From the NCBI GenBank assembly GCA_032249575.1, contig JAVVHL010000029.1, forward strand, positions 1 through 12,326: a stretch of 12,326 nucleotides of DNA. Reading direction: 5' to 3'. The notes below the pieces were generated by a model, which saw only the letters and a program-made list of their open reading frames with translations, was not told the origin of the DNA and made no database searches. The DNA is from Calditenuis sp032249575. GTDB taxonomy: Archaea > Thermoproteota > Nitrososphaeria_A > Caldarchaeales > Calditenuaceae. How positions within the stretch are numbered: the first letter of the stretch is position 1; each line of letters begins with the position of its first letter. Both the position numbers and the translations under genes were made by a program. Shown here piece after piece: positions 6,120-12,299 of this stretch.

Positions 6120-6329
6120 ATGTTCTCGGGAAGCAGGGACGAGATCCTCAGGCCCGCGATATCCCCTACGACCTTCCTGAAGTGCAATTCCTGCGGCACG
6201 GTCCACAGCAGGCCCTACCAGCAGGGAGACTACATCTTCAAGGAGGTCACGATGAAGTGCCCGAAGTGCGGTGCCGAGTCGATGACGATAGTGAGCATCC
6301 ACGTCGAAGAGCAGAAGCAGAAGAAGTGA
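6120..6329 (+). CDS. Small zinc-ribbon protein, uncharacterised
   Basis: A 69-residue protein with two CxxC knuckles, C22/C25 in LKCNSCGTVHSR and C47/C50 in MKCPKCGAES, separated by 21 residues. This is a complete rubredoxin- or ribbon-like zinc site. An N-terminal tail (FSGSRDEILRPAISPTTF) precedes the ribbon, a strand TIVSIHVEE follows it, and the end is lysine-rich (QKQKK). Small free-standing zinc ribbons of this kind are common in archaea and often relate to transcription or translation factors, but I cannot assign this one. The ATG at 6120 sits about 28 nt from a TATA-like box, so the message is probably leaderless. It is divergent from nac and convergent with methionine aminopeptidase, 12 nt away. 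Confidence 0.8.
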   Translation: MFSGSRDEILRPAISPTTFLKCNSCGTVHSRPYQQGDYIFKEVTMKCPKCGAESMTIVSIHVEEQKQKK

Positions 6330-6341
6330 TCCCTGACGCGC

Positions 6342-7247
6342 TCAGGTCAGCACCTCGCACCCGTCCTCCCAGACGATGACCGTGTGCTCGGCCTGCGCCA
6401 CCGGCTCTCCTTTGGCCTCGACCAGCACAGGATAGCCCTTGACTATCCCCCTCCTGTAGAGGAGGCTGTGGAGTTCGGCGTCGACGTCGGGGAACCACCT
6501 GAGGGCGTAGGGCAGACCTCTCGTGGCCTCGAGGATCCTCCTGACGACGGCCTCGTGCCTCTCGCCGAGCCTCCTCGCCCTTGGGACCGAGTCATCCGAG
6601 ACGCGGAAGATCTCGACGCGGTCGAGGTGCCTGACGACGCCCGCACCGGACATGGTCGTGACGAAGGGCTCAACGGCGTAGACCTTCCCGGCCTCGAGCT
6701 TCTCGTCGCCTGCGGGGACATTCGGTATCGATACACCTGCGTGGAGGTTGTACCGCTCGATCTGGTGGCCCGAGAGGTTGGATATGGGCCTGTAACCCAT
6801 CGAGCCGATGGTCCTGCTGATGGCCTCTCCTATCGCCCTGACCCTCACTCCTGCCCTAACAACCCTCAAGGCCTCCTCCAGCGCCCTCTGGGCTGCTACC
6901 ACTAGGCCCTCGTCGGCCCCAGGCAGGGCGACGGTTATTGCGGTATCGGCCACATGGCCTTCGATCTCCACGCCCAAGTCCACCTTGACCAAGGTTCCTT
7001 TCCTGAGGACGTAGTCGGAGTCGGGATAGGGCGTAGAATGGGCTGCAACCTCGTCGATGCCTATGTTGCAGGGAAAGGCCACACCGCCGCCCAGCTCCCT
7101 TATCCTCTCCTCGACCCAAGTGGCCAGCTCCAGCGCCGACGTTCCGTCCCTGACCCTTCCGACGACCTCGGACCTCACCCTCCTCGCTATCTCGCCTGCC
7201 GCCCTGAACGACTCGTAGACGTCGCCCTCAGTAGGCCTCGCGGACAT
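6342..7247 (-). CDS. map: Methionine aminopeptidase, type 2
   Basis: A 301-residue enzyme of the archaeal MetAP2 length class. It removes the initiator methionine from new proteins whose second residue is small. The five metal ligands are visible: D90 in VKVDLGVEIEG, D101 in HVADTAITV, H161 in SGHQIERYNLHAG, E193 in YAVEPFVTT and E287 in AQAEHTVIV. H70 in EVAAHSTPYPDSD corresponds to the substrate-contacting histidine. The roughly 60-residue insert typical of type 2 enzymes lies between E193 and E287 (residues about 215-275), with the winged-helix-like subdomain. The ATG at 7247 gives the standard N-terminus; no clear Shine-Dalgarno precedes it. It is 30 nt downstream of the eL40 stop and likely in one transcript with eL40 and the deoxyhypusine synthase-like gene. 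Confidence 0.95.
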   Translation of the reverse strand: MSARPTEGDVYESFRAAGEIARRVRSEVVGRVRDGTSALELATWVEERIRELGGGVAFPCNIGIDEVAAHSTPYPDSDYVLRKGTLVKVDLGVEIEGHVADTAITVALPGADEGLVVAAQRALEEALRVVRAGVRVRAIGEAISRTIGSMGYRPISNLSGHQIERYNLHAGVSIPNVPAGDEKLEAGKVYAVEPFVTTMSGAGVVRHLDRVEIFRVSDDSVPRARRLGERHEAVVRRILEATRGLPYALRWFPDVDAELHSLLYRRGIVKGYPVLVEAKGEPVAQAEHTVIVWEDGCEVLT

Positions 7248-7277
7248 GGGAGTGACCGAGGTGTGGAGAACGCTTCA

Positions 7278-7442
7278 TCACTTCCTGCCCAGCTCCCTCT
7301 TCTTCCACCTGAGGTTGTAGCTCCTGCACTTCCTGCACTTCTCGGCCGTTGGAGGGTTCTTCGCGCCGCACTTCCTGCATATCTTGTAGTGGAGCCGCTT
7401 CATCTGGGCCAGCTGGATCAGCGAGGCGTCGAGCAGCGGCAT
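7278..7442 (-). CDS. rpl40e: 50S ribosomal protein eL40
   Basis: A 54-residue basic zinc protein. The reading starts MPLLDASLIQLAQMKRLHYK, continues with C22/C25 (ICRKCGAKNP) and C36/C39 (KCRKCRSYNLRWKK), and ends RELGRK. This is the archaeal and eukaryotic eL40 pattern of a four-cysteine ribbon in a lysine/arginine-rich chain; eukaryotes make it as a ubiquitin fusion, whereas here it stands alone. The ATG is at 7442-7440 and the TGA at 7280-7278. It lies 36 nt after the deoxyhypusine synthase-like stop and 30 nt before methionine aminopeptidase, all on the minus strand. A weak A/T patch at 7471-7481 could give it its own promoter. Easily missed because of its length. Confidence 0.93.
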   Translation of the reverse strand: MPLLDASLIQLAQMKRLHYKICRKCGAKNPPTAEKCRKCRSYNLRWKKRELGRK

Positions 7443-7478
7443 CCGCTACACCCGCGGTCCCTCTCGAAAGCCATCTTT

Positions 7479-8513
7479 TCAAGGTTTCAGGAGGTCGCCG
7501 AAGACCCAGGAGAGGTCAGGGCCCTTCCTGCCCTCCCTGAACTTCTCGTTGAGGGCGTGGGTGAGGAGCGGGAGCGCTATCGTCGCGTCGCAGAAGCACT
7601 GGGCCTTCAGGCTCTGCTTCGACTCCTTCCCCCAGCTCACAGCTTCCTCCAGCGTCGCACCGGAGAGCCCTCCCCAGAACGGGCTGTCGGTCGTCACCTG
7701 GGCCGCGAACCTGTGGGGCCTCGTCTTCAGCATGTCGCCTGAGAGGAGGACGTCGACCGAGACGGCAGCGAGCTGGATGAAGTCCTTCGGGACGCCCCCT
7801 CCGATGAAGATAGCTGCGCTATCGGAGAACTTCGACTTGATCGTGACGATCTGCTCGAAGTCCTTGAACTGGTCGACGAGTAGCCTGAAGTCCTTGCTCC
7901 TGTGCCTGTTCAGGAGGTAGGCGACGCCGAAGCCGGAGTCCACTATGGCCGGGACGAAGACCGGAACCCTCTTCCTGTAGGCTGATGTGACGATTCCGTC
8001 CACCTTCCTCTCCTCGAGGTGTTTGCCGAGGAGGAAGAGGAGCTCTGCAGAGGAGTAGGTTCTGGAACAGTCGAGTCCCGCCATGAAGTCGGCCAGCATC
8101 CGTTCCATCTCGATATAATCGCTCTCCTTCACGAAGACGTCGTGGAACCTGTAGACCCTCATCTTCCTCAGCTCCGCATCGTCGACGTGCGGTGATCCCT
8201 TCCAATATCTGAAGCCCATCGCCTCGACGAGGTCCTCGGTGATGTTCGCTCCCGTCGAGACCAGAACGTCCACGAACCTCCGCTCTATGAGCCACTTGAC
8301 CATCTTCCACTGCCCGGCTGTGCTCATCGAACCGGCCAGGCCCAGGAAGATCACCGTGTCCTCCGCCCTTATCGCCTCCTCCCAGACCCTCAGGACCTCT
8401 CCGAGGGCCCGGGCCTGATAGGCGGTATCCCTCATCGCCTCCACCAGCTCCGAGACGCTCTTCTCGCCGACCTCCACCGCCTTCACCGGCTCTGAGAACA
8501 GTTCCCTATCCAA
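7479..8513 (-). CDS. dys: Deoxyhypusine synthase family protein (possibly the DHS-like branch)
   Basis: A 344-residue protein of the deoxyhypusine synthase family. True members transfer an aminobutyl group from spermidine to a lysine of aIF5A using NAD. Family features are DTVIFLGLAGSMSTAG (52-67), VDVLVSTGANITEDL (81-95), IFIGGGVPKDF (235-245) and EEAVSWGK (289-296). K296 matches the catalytic lysine (human K329), and E290 and W294 match human E323 and W327. By eye, however, human D243, H288 and D316, which contact the polyamine, are V197, D244 and L283 here, and the GGGVPK(N/D)F and SPxWGGLSGAT signatures resemble the DHS-like paralogues. It may be the aIF5A enzyme of this organism or may use another substrate. 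The start is TTG at 8513; an upstream ATG runs into a stop. It heads the minus-strand group with eL40 and map. Confidence 0.85.
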   Translation of the reverse strand: MDRELFSEPVKAVEVGEKSVSELVEAMRDTAYQARALGEVLRVWEEAIRAEDTVIFLGLAGSMSTAGQWKMVKWLIERRFVDVLVSTGANITEDLVEAMGFRYWKGSPHVDDAELRKMRVYRFHDVFVKESDYIEMERMLADFMAGLDCSRTYSSAELLFLLGKHLEERKVDGIVTSAYRKRVPVFVPAIVDSGFGVAYLLNRHRSKDFRLLVDQFKDFEQIVTIKSKFSDSAAIFIGGGVPKDFIQLAAVSVDVLLSGDMLKTRPHRFAAQVTTDSPFWGGLSGATLEEAVSWGKESKQSLKAQCFCDATIALPLLTHALNEKFREGRKGPDLSWVFGDLLKP

Positions 8514-8544
8514 TTCCCGTCATCCGTCGGTGAGCACTTTGCGT

Positions 8545-8557
8545 CAAAAATTATTCG
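8545..8557 (-). promoter_or_regulatory. TATA box of the deoxyhypusine synthase-like gene
   Basis: The minus strand reads CGAATAATTTTTG, the strongest A/T island in the 165-bp divergent space between this gene and cdc48. It is centred about 37 nt from the TTG start, implying a leader of about 10 nt. Confidence 0.5.
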
Positions 8558-8599
8558 TTGCTCAACCCGCGCCCACAGGAGTCTCCGAGGTCGAACTGT

Positions 8600-8606
8600 G
8601 TTATAG
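8600..8606 (+). promoter_or_regulatory. Candidate TATA box of cdc48
   Basis: GTTATAG lies about 76 nt before the TTG at 8679 and would give a leader of about 50 nt, longer than elsewhere in this window. A weaker alternative, TTCATTAG at 8660-8667, is centred about 27 nt before the ATG at 8691 and would give a leaderless message from that codon. Confidence 0.3.
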
Positions 8607-8678
8607 CGCAGTTTCAATGGACATTCTACCTCTCTTCCGATCGACTGGACCGTGAAGATTCATTAGACCCTTGAGGGG

Positions 8679-10880
8679 TTGACGGAGCGGATGGTAGAGG
8701 AGCAGCAACCGGTGAAGGAGCTGAGGCTGAGGGTCGCAGAGGCCCGGCAGAGGGACGTCGGGTACGGCATAGCGAGGATAGACAGGGAGGTGGGAGCTTC
8801 GGCCGGTCTCGCAACGGGTGACATAATAGAGATCAGGGGGAGGAAGCTCGCAGCGGCGACGCTCTGGCTCGGCTACCTCGAGGAGGAGAAGGACATCATC
8901 AGGATCGACGGTTACATCAGGAGCAACGCTGGTGTATCGCTGAACGAGTACGTCATCGTCAGGAAGGCGAACGTGAAGGAGGCCCAGCTCGTCGTCCTCG
9001 CGCCGGTGAACAACACGATCAAGCCCGACGAGAACTTCACCAAGCTCGTGAAGAGCAGGCTGATCGAGTACCCGCTGGTCCAGAAGAACGTTATACCTGT
9101 CCTCTTCTTCGGGAACCTCTTCAACTTCGCGGTTCTCCAGACTAGGCCGTCGGGCGTCGTGAAGATCACCCCGAAGACCAAGCTCGTGATCCACAGCAGA
9201 CCGGTCCAGGAGAAGACGCTCAGCACCAACGTCACCTACGAGGACATAGGTGGGCTCCACGAGCAGATCCAGAAGATCAGGGAGATGGTCGAGCTGCCGC
9301 TGAGGTACCCGGAGCTCTTCCAGAAGCTCGGGATCGACCCGCCCAAGGGCGTCCTGCTCTACGGTCCTCCGGGATGCGGGAAGACGCTCCTCGCCAAGGC
9401 CGTCGCGACGGAGGCTGAGGCCAACTTCTTCCTGATCAACGGCCCCGAGATCATGAACAAGTACTACGGAGAGACGGAGGCGAAGTTGCGGGAGATCTTC
9501 AGGAAGGCCGAGGAGGAGGCGCCGAGCATCATCTTCATCGATGAGATCGACGCGATAGCTCCCAAGCGGAGCGAGGTCACAGGTGAGGTGGAGAAGAGGG
9601 TCGTCGCCCAGCTCCTCGCCCTGATGGACGGCCTCGAGAGCAGGGGCCAGGTGATCGTGATAGGTGCCACTAACAGGCCGAACGCGCTCGACCCTGCCCT
9701 GAGGAGACCTGGAAGGTTCGACAGGGAGATCGAGATCGGCATACCGGACAAGAAGGGCAGGAAGGAGATACTGCAGATACACACGAGGGGCATGCCTTTG
9801 GCCCCCGACGTCGACATCGACAAGCTGGCGGAGATCACAAAGGGCTACACGGGAGCTGACCTGGCCGCGCTCTGCAGGGAGGCAGCGATGAAGTGCATCC
9901 GTAGGATCCTCCCGAGCATCGACTTCAACGAGGAGAAGCTCTCGCCGGAGATACTGGACCAGCTCGTGGTGACGATGAGGGACTTCCTCGAGGCGTACAA
10001 GGAGATAACGCCGACGGCGCTGAGGGAGGTGGAGATCGAGACACCGAACGTCACATGGGACGACATAGGCGGGCTCGAGGACGTTAAGCAGAAGCTGATC
10101 GAGTCGATCGAGTGGCCGATAAGGTACGCCGATAGGTTCGAGAAGCTCGGGATCAAGCCTCCGAAGGGCGTCCTGCTCTACGGTCCTCCGGGATGCGGGA
10201 AGACGTTGCTGGCGAAGGCCGTCGCCACCGAGTCGGAGGCCAACTTCATCACGATCAAGGGCCCCGAGATCTACTCTAAGTGGGTGGGGGAGTCCGAGAG
10301 GGCGATCAGGGAGGTCTTCAGGAAGGCCCGTCAGGCTGCGCCCTGCGTGATATTCCTCGACGAGATCGAGACGCTGATACCGAGGAGGGACATGCTCGAC
10401 GACAGCTCCGGCGTCGCCCATAGGGTGACCAGCACGCTCTTGGCCGAGATGGACGGAATCGAGGAGCTGAGGGACGTGATCGTGATCGGAGCTACCAACA
10501 GGCCCGACCTGATGGACCCGTCGGCCCTCAGGCCGGGGAGGTTCGACAGGCTGATCTACGTCCCTCCGCCCGATGAGAGGGGCAGGTACCAGATCCTGAA
10601 GATCTACACGAGGAAGATGCCTCTGGCCGAGGACGTGGACCTGGCGAAGCTGGCGGCGATGACAGAGGGTTACTCGGGCGCTGACCTCGAGTCGCTCTGC
10701 AGGGAGGCGGGGCTGGCGGCGCTCAGGAGGAGCCCCGACGCGGAGCTGGTGACTTGGGCCGACTTCCAGGAGGCGCTGAAGCTCGTCAAGCCGAGCATCA
10801 ACCCGCAGATGCTGAAGGAGTACGAGAAGATCTCGGAGGTCCTGAGAAGTTCCGAGCGGCCCCTGACCATGTTCGGGTAA
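8679..10880 (+). CDS. cdc48: CDC48/VCP family AAA+ ATPase (VAT)
   Basis: A 733-residue double AAA+ ATPase of normal archaeal CDC48/VAT length, forming a cytosolic hexamer that unfolds proteins, probably ahead of the proteasome. The N domain (residues about 5-185) opens with LRVAEARQRDVGYGIARID, the double-psi barrel. D1 has Walker A GPPGCGKT (229-236), Walker B IIFIDEIDAIAPKR (DE at 288-289) and RRPGRFDREIEI. D2 has Walker A GPPGCGKT (502-509), Walker B VIFLDEIETLIPRR (DE at 561-562) and LRPGRFDRLIYV. Both domains look catalytically intact. The tail ends RPLTMFG, without an obvious HbYX proteasome-docking end. The start is uncertain: TTG at 8679 with GAGGGG directly abutting it, or ATG at 8691. 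A small winged-helix-like gene follows after 5 nt. Confidence 0.96.
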   Translation: MTERMVEEQQPVKELRLRVAEARQRDVGYGIARIDREVGASAGLATGDIIEIRGRKLAAATLWLGYLEEEKDIIRIDGYIRSNAGVSLNEYVIVRKANVKEAQLVVLAPVNNTIKPDENFTKLVKSRLIEYPLVQKNVIPVLFFGNLFNFAVLQTRPSGVVKITPKTKLVIHSRPVQEKTLSTNVTYEDIGGLHEQIQKIREMVELPLRYPELFQKLGIDPPKGVLLYGPPGCGKTLLAKAVATEAEANFFLINGPEIMNKYYGETEAKLREIFRKAEEEAPSIIFIDEIDAIAPKRSEVTGEVEKRVVAQLLALMDGLESRGQVIVIGATNRPNALDPALRRPGRFDREIEIGIPDKKGRKEILQIHTRGMPLAPDVDIDKLAEITKGYTGADLAALCREAAMKCIRRILPSIDFNEEKLSPEILDQLVVTMRDFLEAYKEITPTALREVEIETPNVTWDDIGGLEDVKQKLIESIEWPIRYADRFEKLGIKPPKGVLLYGPPGCGKTLLAKAVATESEANFITIKGPEIYSKWVGESERAIREVFRKARQAAPCVIFLDEIETLIPRRDMLDDSSGVAHRVTSTLLAEMDGIEELRDVIVIGATNRPDLMDPSALRPGRFDRLIYVPPPDERGRYQILKIYTRKMPLAEDVDLAKLAAMTEGYSGADLESLCREAGLAALRRSPDAELVTWADFQEALKLVKPSINPQMLKEYEKISEVLRSSERPLTMFG
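9345..9386 (+). repeat. Copy 1 of a 42-bp exact direct repeat (D1 P-loop of cdc48)
   Basis: These 42 bases, encoding KGVLLYGPPGCGKT of domain D1, are identical at every position, including all synonymous sites, to 10164-10205 in domain D2. The flanking codons differ, so the identity stops sharply at both ends. Confidence 0.85.
10164..10205 (+). repeat. Copy 2 of a 42-bp exact direct repeat (D2 P-loop of cdc48)
   Basis: Second copy of the 42-bp repeat, 819 bp downstream of the first and in the same reading frame. After the repeat, D1 continues CTCCTCGCC and D2 TTGCTGGCG for the same LLA residues. Confidence 0.85.
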
Positions 10881-10885
10881 GTGCG

Positions 10886-11107
10886 ATGCCTAACGCAGAA
10901 CTTCTCGGCGCGGTCACCGAGACGCTTAGGAGGAACGGAGGGAAGATGATGGAGGCCCAGCTGCACAAGGCCCTCCAGTCCAAGGGAAGGGACCTCAGCC
11001 TTTTCGACCTGAGGAGGGCTCTCCTGGTGCTGGAGCTGAACGGGGTCGTCAGGGTCCAGAGCCTCGACGAGGAGAGGAAGCTGGTGACGCTGGTCGGCGT
11101 CAAGTGA
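10886..11107 (+). CDS. Small winged-helix-like protein cotranscribed with cdc48
   Basis: A 73-residue protein I cannot name. The pattern suggests a winged helix: helix 1 ELLGAVTETLRRNGGK, helix 2 MEAQLHKALQSKG, helix 3 SLFDLRRALLVLELNGV, then a two-stranded wing VVRVQSLDEERKLVTLVGV. Archaeal wHTH proteins of this size usually bind DNA or serve as protein-contact modules. The ATG at 10886 starts 5 nt after the cdc48 stop; the frame is open further upstream inside cdc48, but the only good start giving a compact domain is this ATG. No clear Shine-Dalgarno precedes it, so translation is probably coupled to cdc48. Cotranscription suggests, but does not show, a link to CDC48 function. Confidence 0.72.
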   Translation: MPNAELLGAVTETLRRNGGKMMEAQLHKALQSKGRDLSLFDLRRALLVLELNGVVRVQSLDEERKLVTLVGVK

Positions 11108-11123
11108 CGGGCGGACGTTACCA

Positions 11124-11134
11124 TTTTCTTTCTT
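11124..11134 (+). terminator. Possible oligo-T terminator after the cdc48 operon
   Basis: TTTTCTTTCTT lies 17 nt after the winged-helix stop in the 66-bp convergent space before fen. Archaeal polymerase commonly terminates at such T-rich runs without a hairpin. No equivalent T-run serves the opposite strand here. Confidence 0.4.
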
Positions 11135-11173
11135 CAGGTTCAGGTCCTCTCTCCGCGCTCCTCCTAACTCGTC

Positions 11174-12208
11174 TCAGAACCACTGGTCGAGCCTCGTCTC
11201 GCCGGCCGTCTTCCTCTGCCTCTCCAGCAGCTCCCTCATCGCCTTCTCGACCCTCTCCTCGGAGAAGTCGTGCTCGTCGCAGAGGACCCGCTTGACCCTC
11301 TCCGGATCGACCGGGCGCCACTCGAGCTTGAAGTCGTCGGTCACCTGCGGGTTGAGGAAGAGCTTCCTAACCTCTTCGATGTCGACCTTGGGCTCGACGT
11401 TGAGGGCCTTGAGGGCCTTTTCGGCGGTCCCGAACTCCCTGATCAGCTGCAGGGCCCTCTTCGGACCCACCCCTTTGACGCCCTCGAAGTAATCGGTCCC
11501 TATCAGGATGGCCATGTCGATCAGCTGCTCCCTCGTCAGGTTCAGAGATGCGAAGAGCTTCTCGGCCCTAATCAGCTCCGGGCTGACCTCGACGTACTCC
11601 TTCCTTCCGGGCAGCTTCCTCCTTCCGACGACGGAGAGGTTCCTGACGAGCCTCGGCGACCCGAAGAGGATCGAGTCGTAGTCCTGAGAGGCAGAGGCCC
11701 AGACGTAGCCCTTCATCGCCATGTAGGCTGCCTGAGCCTCACCCTCCGACGGAGCCATCACGTAGGGGACGCCCATCGCCTCCAGCAACTCCTTTGCAGA
11801 CTGGAGCATGTACTCCTCGAGGGACGCCGTCTGGCTCGCGTATTTCCTCGCAGCCTCGATGTCTCCCGCCTTGACCGCCTGCTCGTACTTCTCAGCCGCG
11901 ACCTTCTTCGCCTCCACACGCTTCCTTATCGTCTCCTTCTTCAGCTCCGGCGGCTGGCCGTCGAAGACGTAGACCACCTTCACGTTCTCCTCGAGGAGGT
12001 TGAGGGTCCTGAAGAAGAGGCCGCTGAGGTGGCTTGTGACGCGGCCCCTGCTGTCCATGAGGGGCCTTCCGTCCGGTCCCCTGATCGTGGCGAGGAACTG
12101 GTAGAGCGCGTTGAAGCCGTCAATAGCGACGGACTTGCCGTTGAAGAACTGGAGGTTCACCTCCTCCACCGCCTCGGGAGGTATGATGTCGCCGAGCTTG
12201 ACTCCCAA
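11174..12208 (-). CDS. fen: Flap endonuclease 1 (FEN1/XPG family)
   Basis: A 344-residue structure-specific nuclease that removes 5' flaps during Okazaki fragment maturation and repair. The N domain has VAIDGFNALYQF with D30 and VFDGQPPELK with D83. The I domain has APSEGEAQAAY (E155, E157) and SQDYDSILF (D176, D178). The helix-hairpin-helix region has IGTDYFEGVKGVGPKRA with D239. All seven expected metal-binding carboxylates are present. The C-terminus is ETRLDQWF, a PCNA-interacting (PIP) tail with Glu at the position normally Gln. The start is TTG at 12208, giving the standard MGVKLGDIIP N-terminus; a TATA box sits about 29 nt upstream, so the message is nearly leaderless. It is convergent with the cdc48 operon. 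Confidence 0.96.
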   Translation of the reverse strand: MGVKLGDIIPPEAVEEVNLQFFNGKSVAIDGFNALYQFLATIRGPDGRPLMDSRGRVTSHLSGLFFRTLNLLEENVKVVYVFDGQPPELKKETIRKRVEAKKVAAEKYEQAVKAGDIEAARKYASQTASLEEYMLQSAKELLEAMGVPYVMAPSEGEAQAAYMAMKGYVWASASQDYDSILFGSPRLVRNLSVVGRRKLPGRKEYVEVSPELIRAEKLFASLNLTREQLIDMAILIGTDYFEGVKGVGPKRALQLIREFGTAEKALKALNVEPKVDIEEVRKLFLNPQVTDDFKLEWRPVDPERVKRVLCDEHDFSEERVEKAMRELLERQRKTAGETRLDQWF

Positions 12209-12233
12209 GCCCAGTTCAGATGGTCTGAGGTGG

Positions 12234-12241
12234 TTAAAAAG
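12234..12241 (-). promoter_or_regulatory. TATA box of fen
   Basis: The minus strand reads CTTTTTAA, centred about 29 nt upstream of the TTG at 12208, the spacing of a leaderless or nearly leaderless archaeal promoter. Confidence 0.55.
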
Positions 12242-12257
12242 CGAGACGACTCATCGC

Positions 12258-12265
12258 CTTTTACA
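12258..12265 (+). promoter_or_regulatory. Candidate TATA box of a plus-strand gene at the right edge
   Basis: CTTTTACA faces rightwards, 17 bp from the fen TATA box. It is centred about 38 nt before a TTG at 12300. Its existence as a promoter depends on there being a gene beyond the window. Confidence 0.3.
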
Positions 12266-12299
12266 TGTGCCCGCCTGGACTCGGGGTTACTGGATTGTT

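Noticed and set aside
6060..6302. N-terminal extension of NAC to residue 210.
   Set aside because: It would cover the divergent promoter and the zinc-ribbon gene, and the extra residues do not resemble NAC; the GTG at 6059 gives the family-length protein.
7228..7482. An 84-codon minus-strand frame over the eL40 region.
   Set aside because: It is a different frame from eL40; the 54-residue frame 7442-7278 has the four cysteines and the basic ribosomal protein pattern.
6954..7742. A 262-codon plus-strand frame running across map, eL40 and the deoxyhypusine synthase-like gene.
   Set aside because: It crosses three well-supported minus-strand genes and encodes no recognisable domain.
8601..10421. 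A 606-codon open frame on the minus strand opposite cdc48.
   Set aside because: It is the antisense register of a strongly conserved gene; the product is an Arg/Leu/Asp-rich low-complexity chain with no recognisable domain, an expected artefact of G+C-rich codon bias.
10754..10885. Longer version of the winged-helix protein starting inside cdc48.
   Set aside because: The added residues are the cdc48 sequence read in another frame; the ATG at 10886 gives a compact domain.
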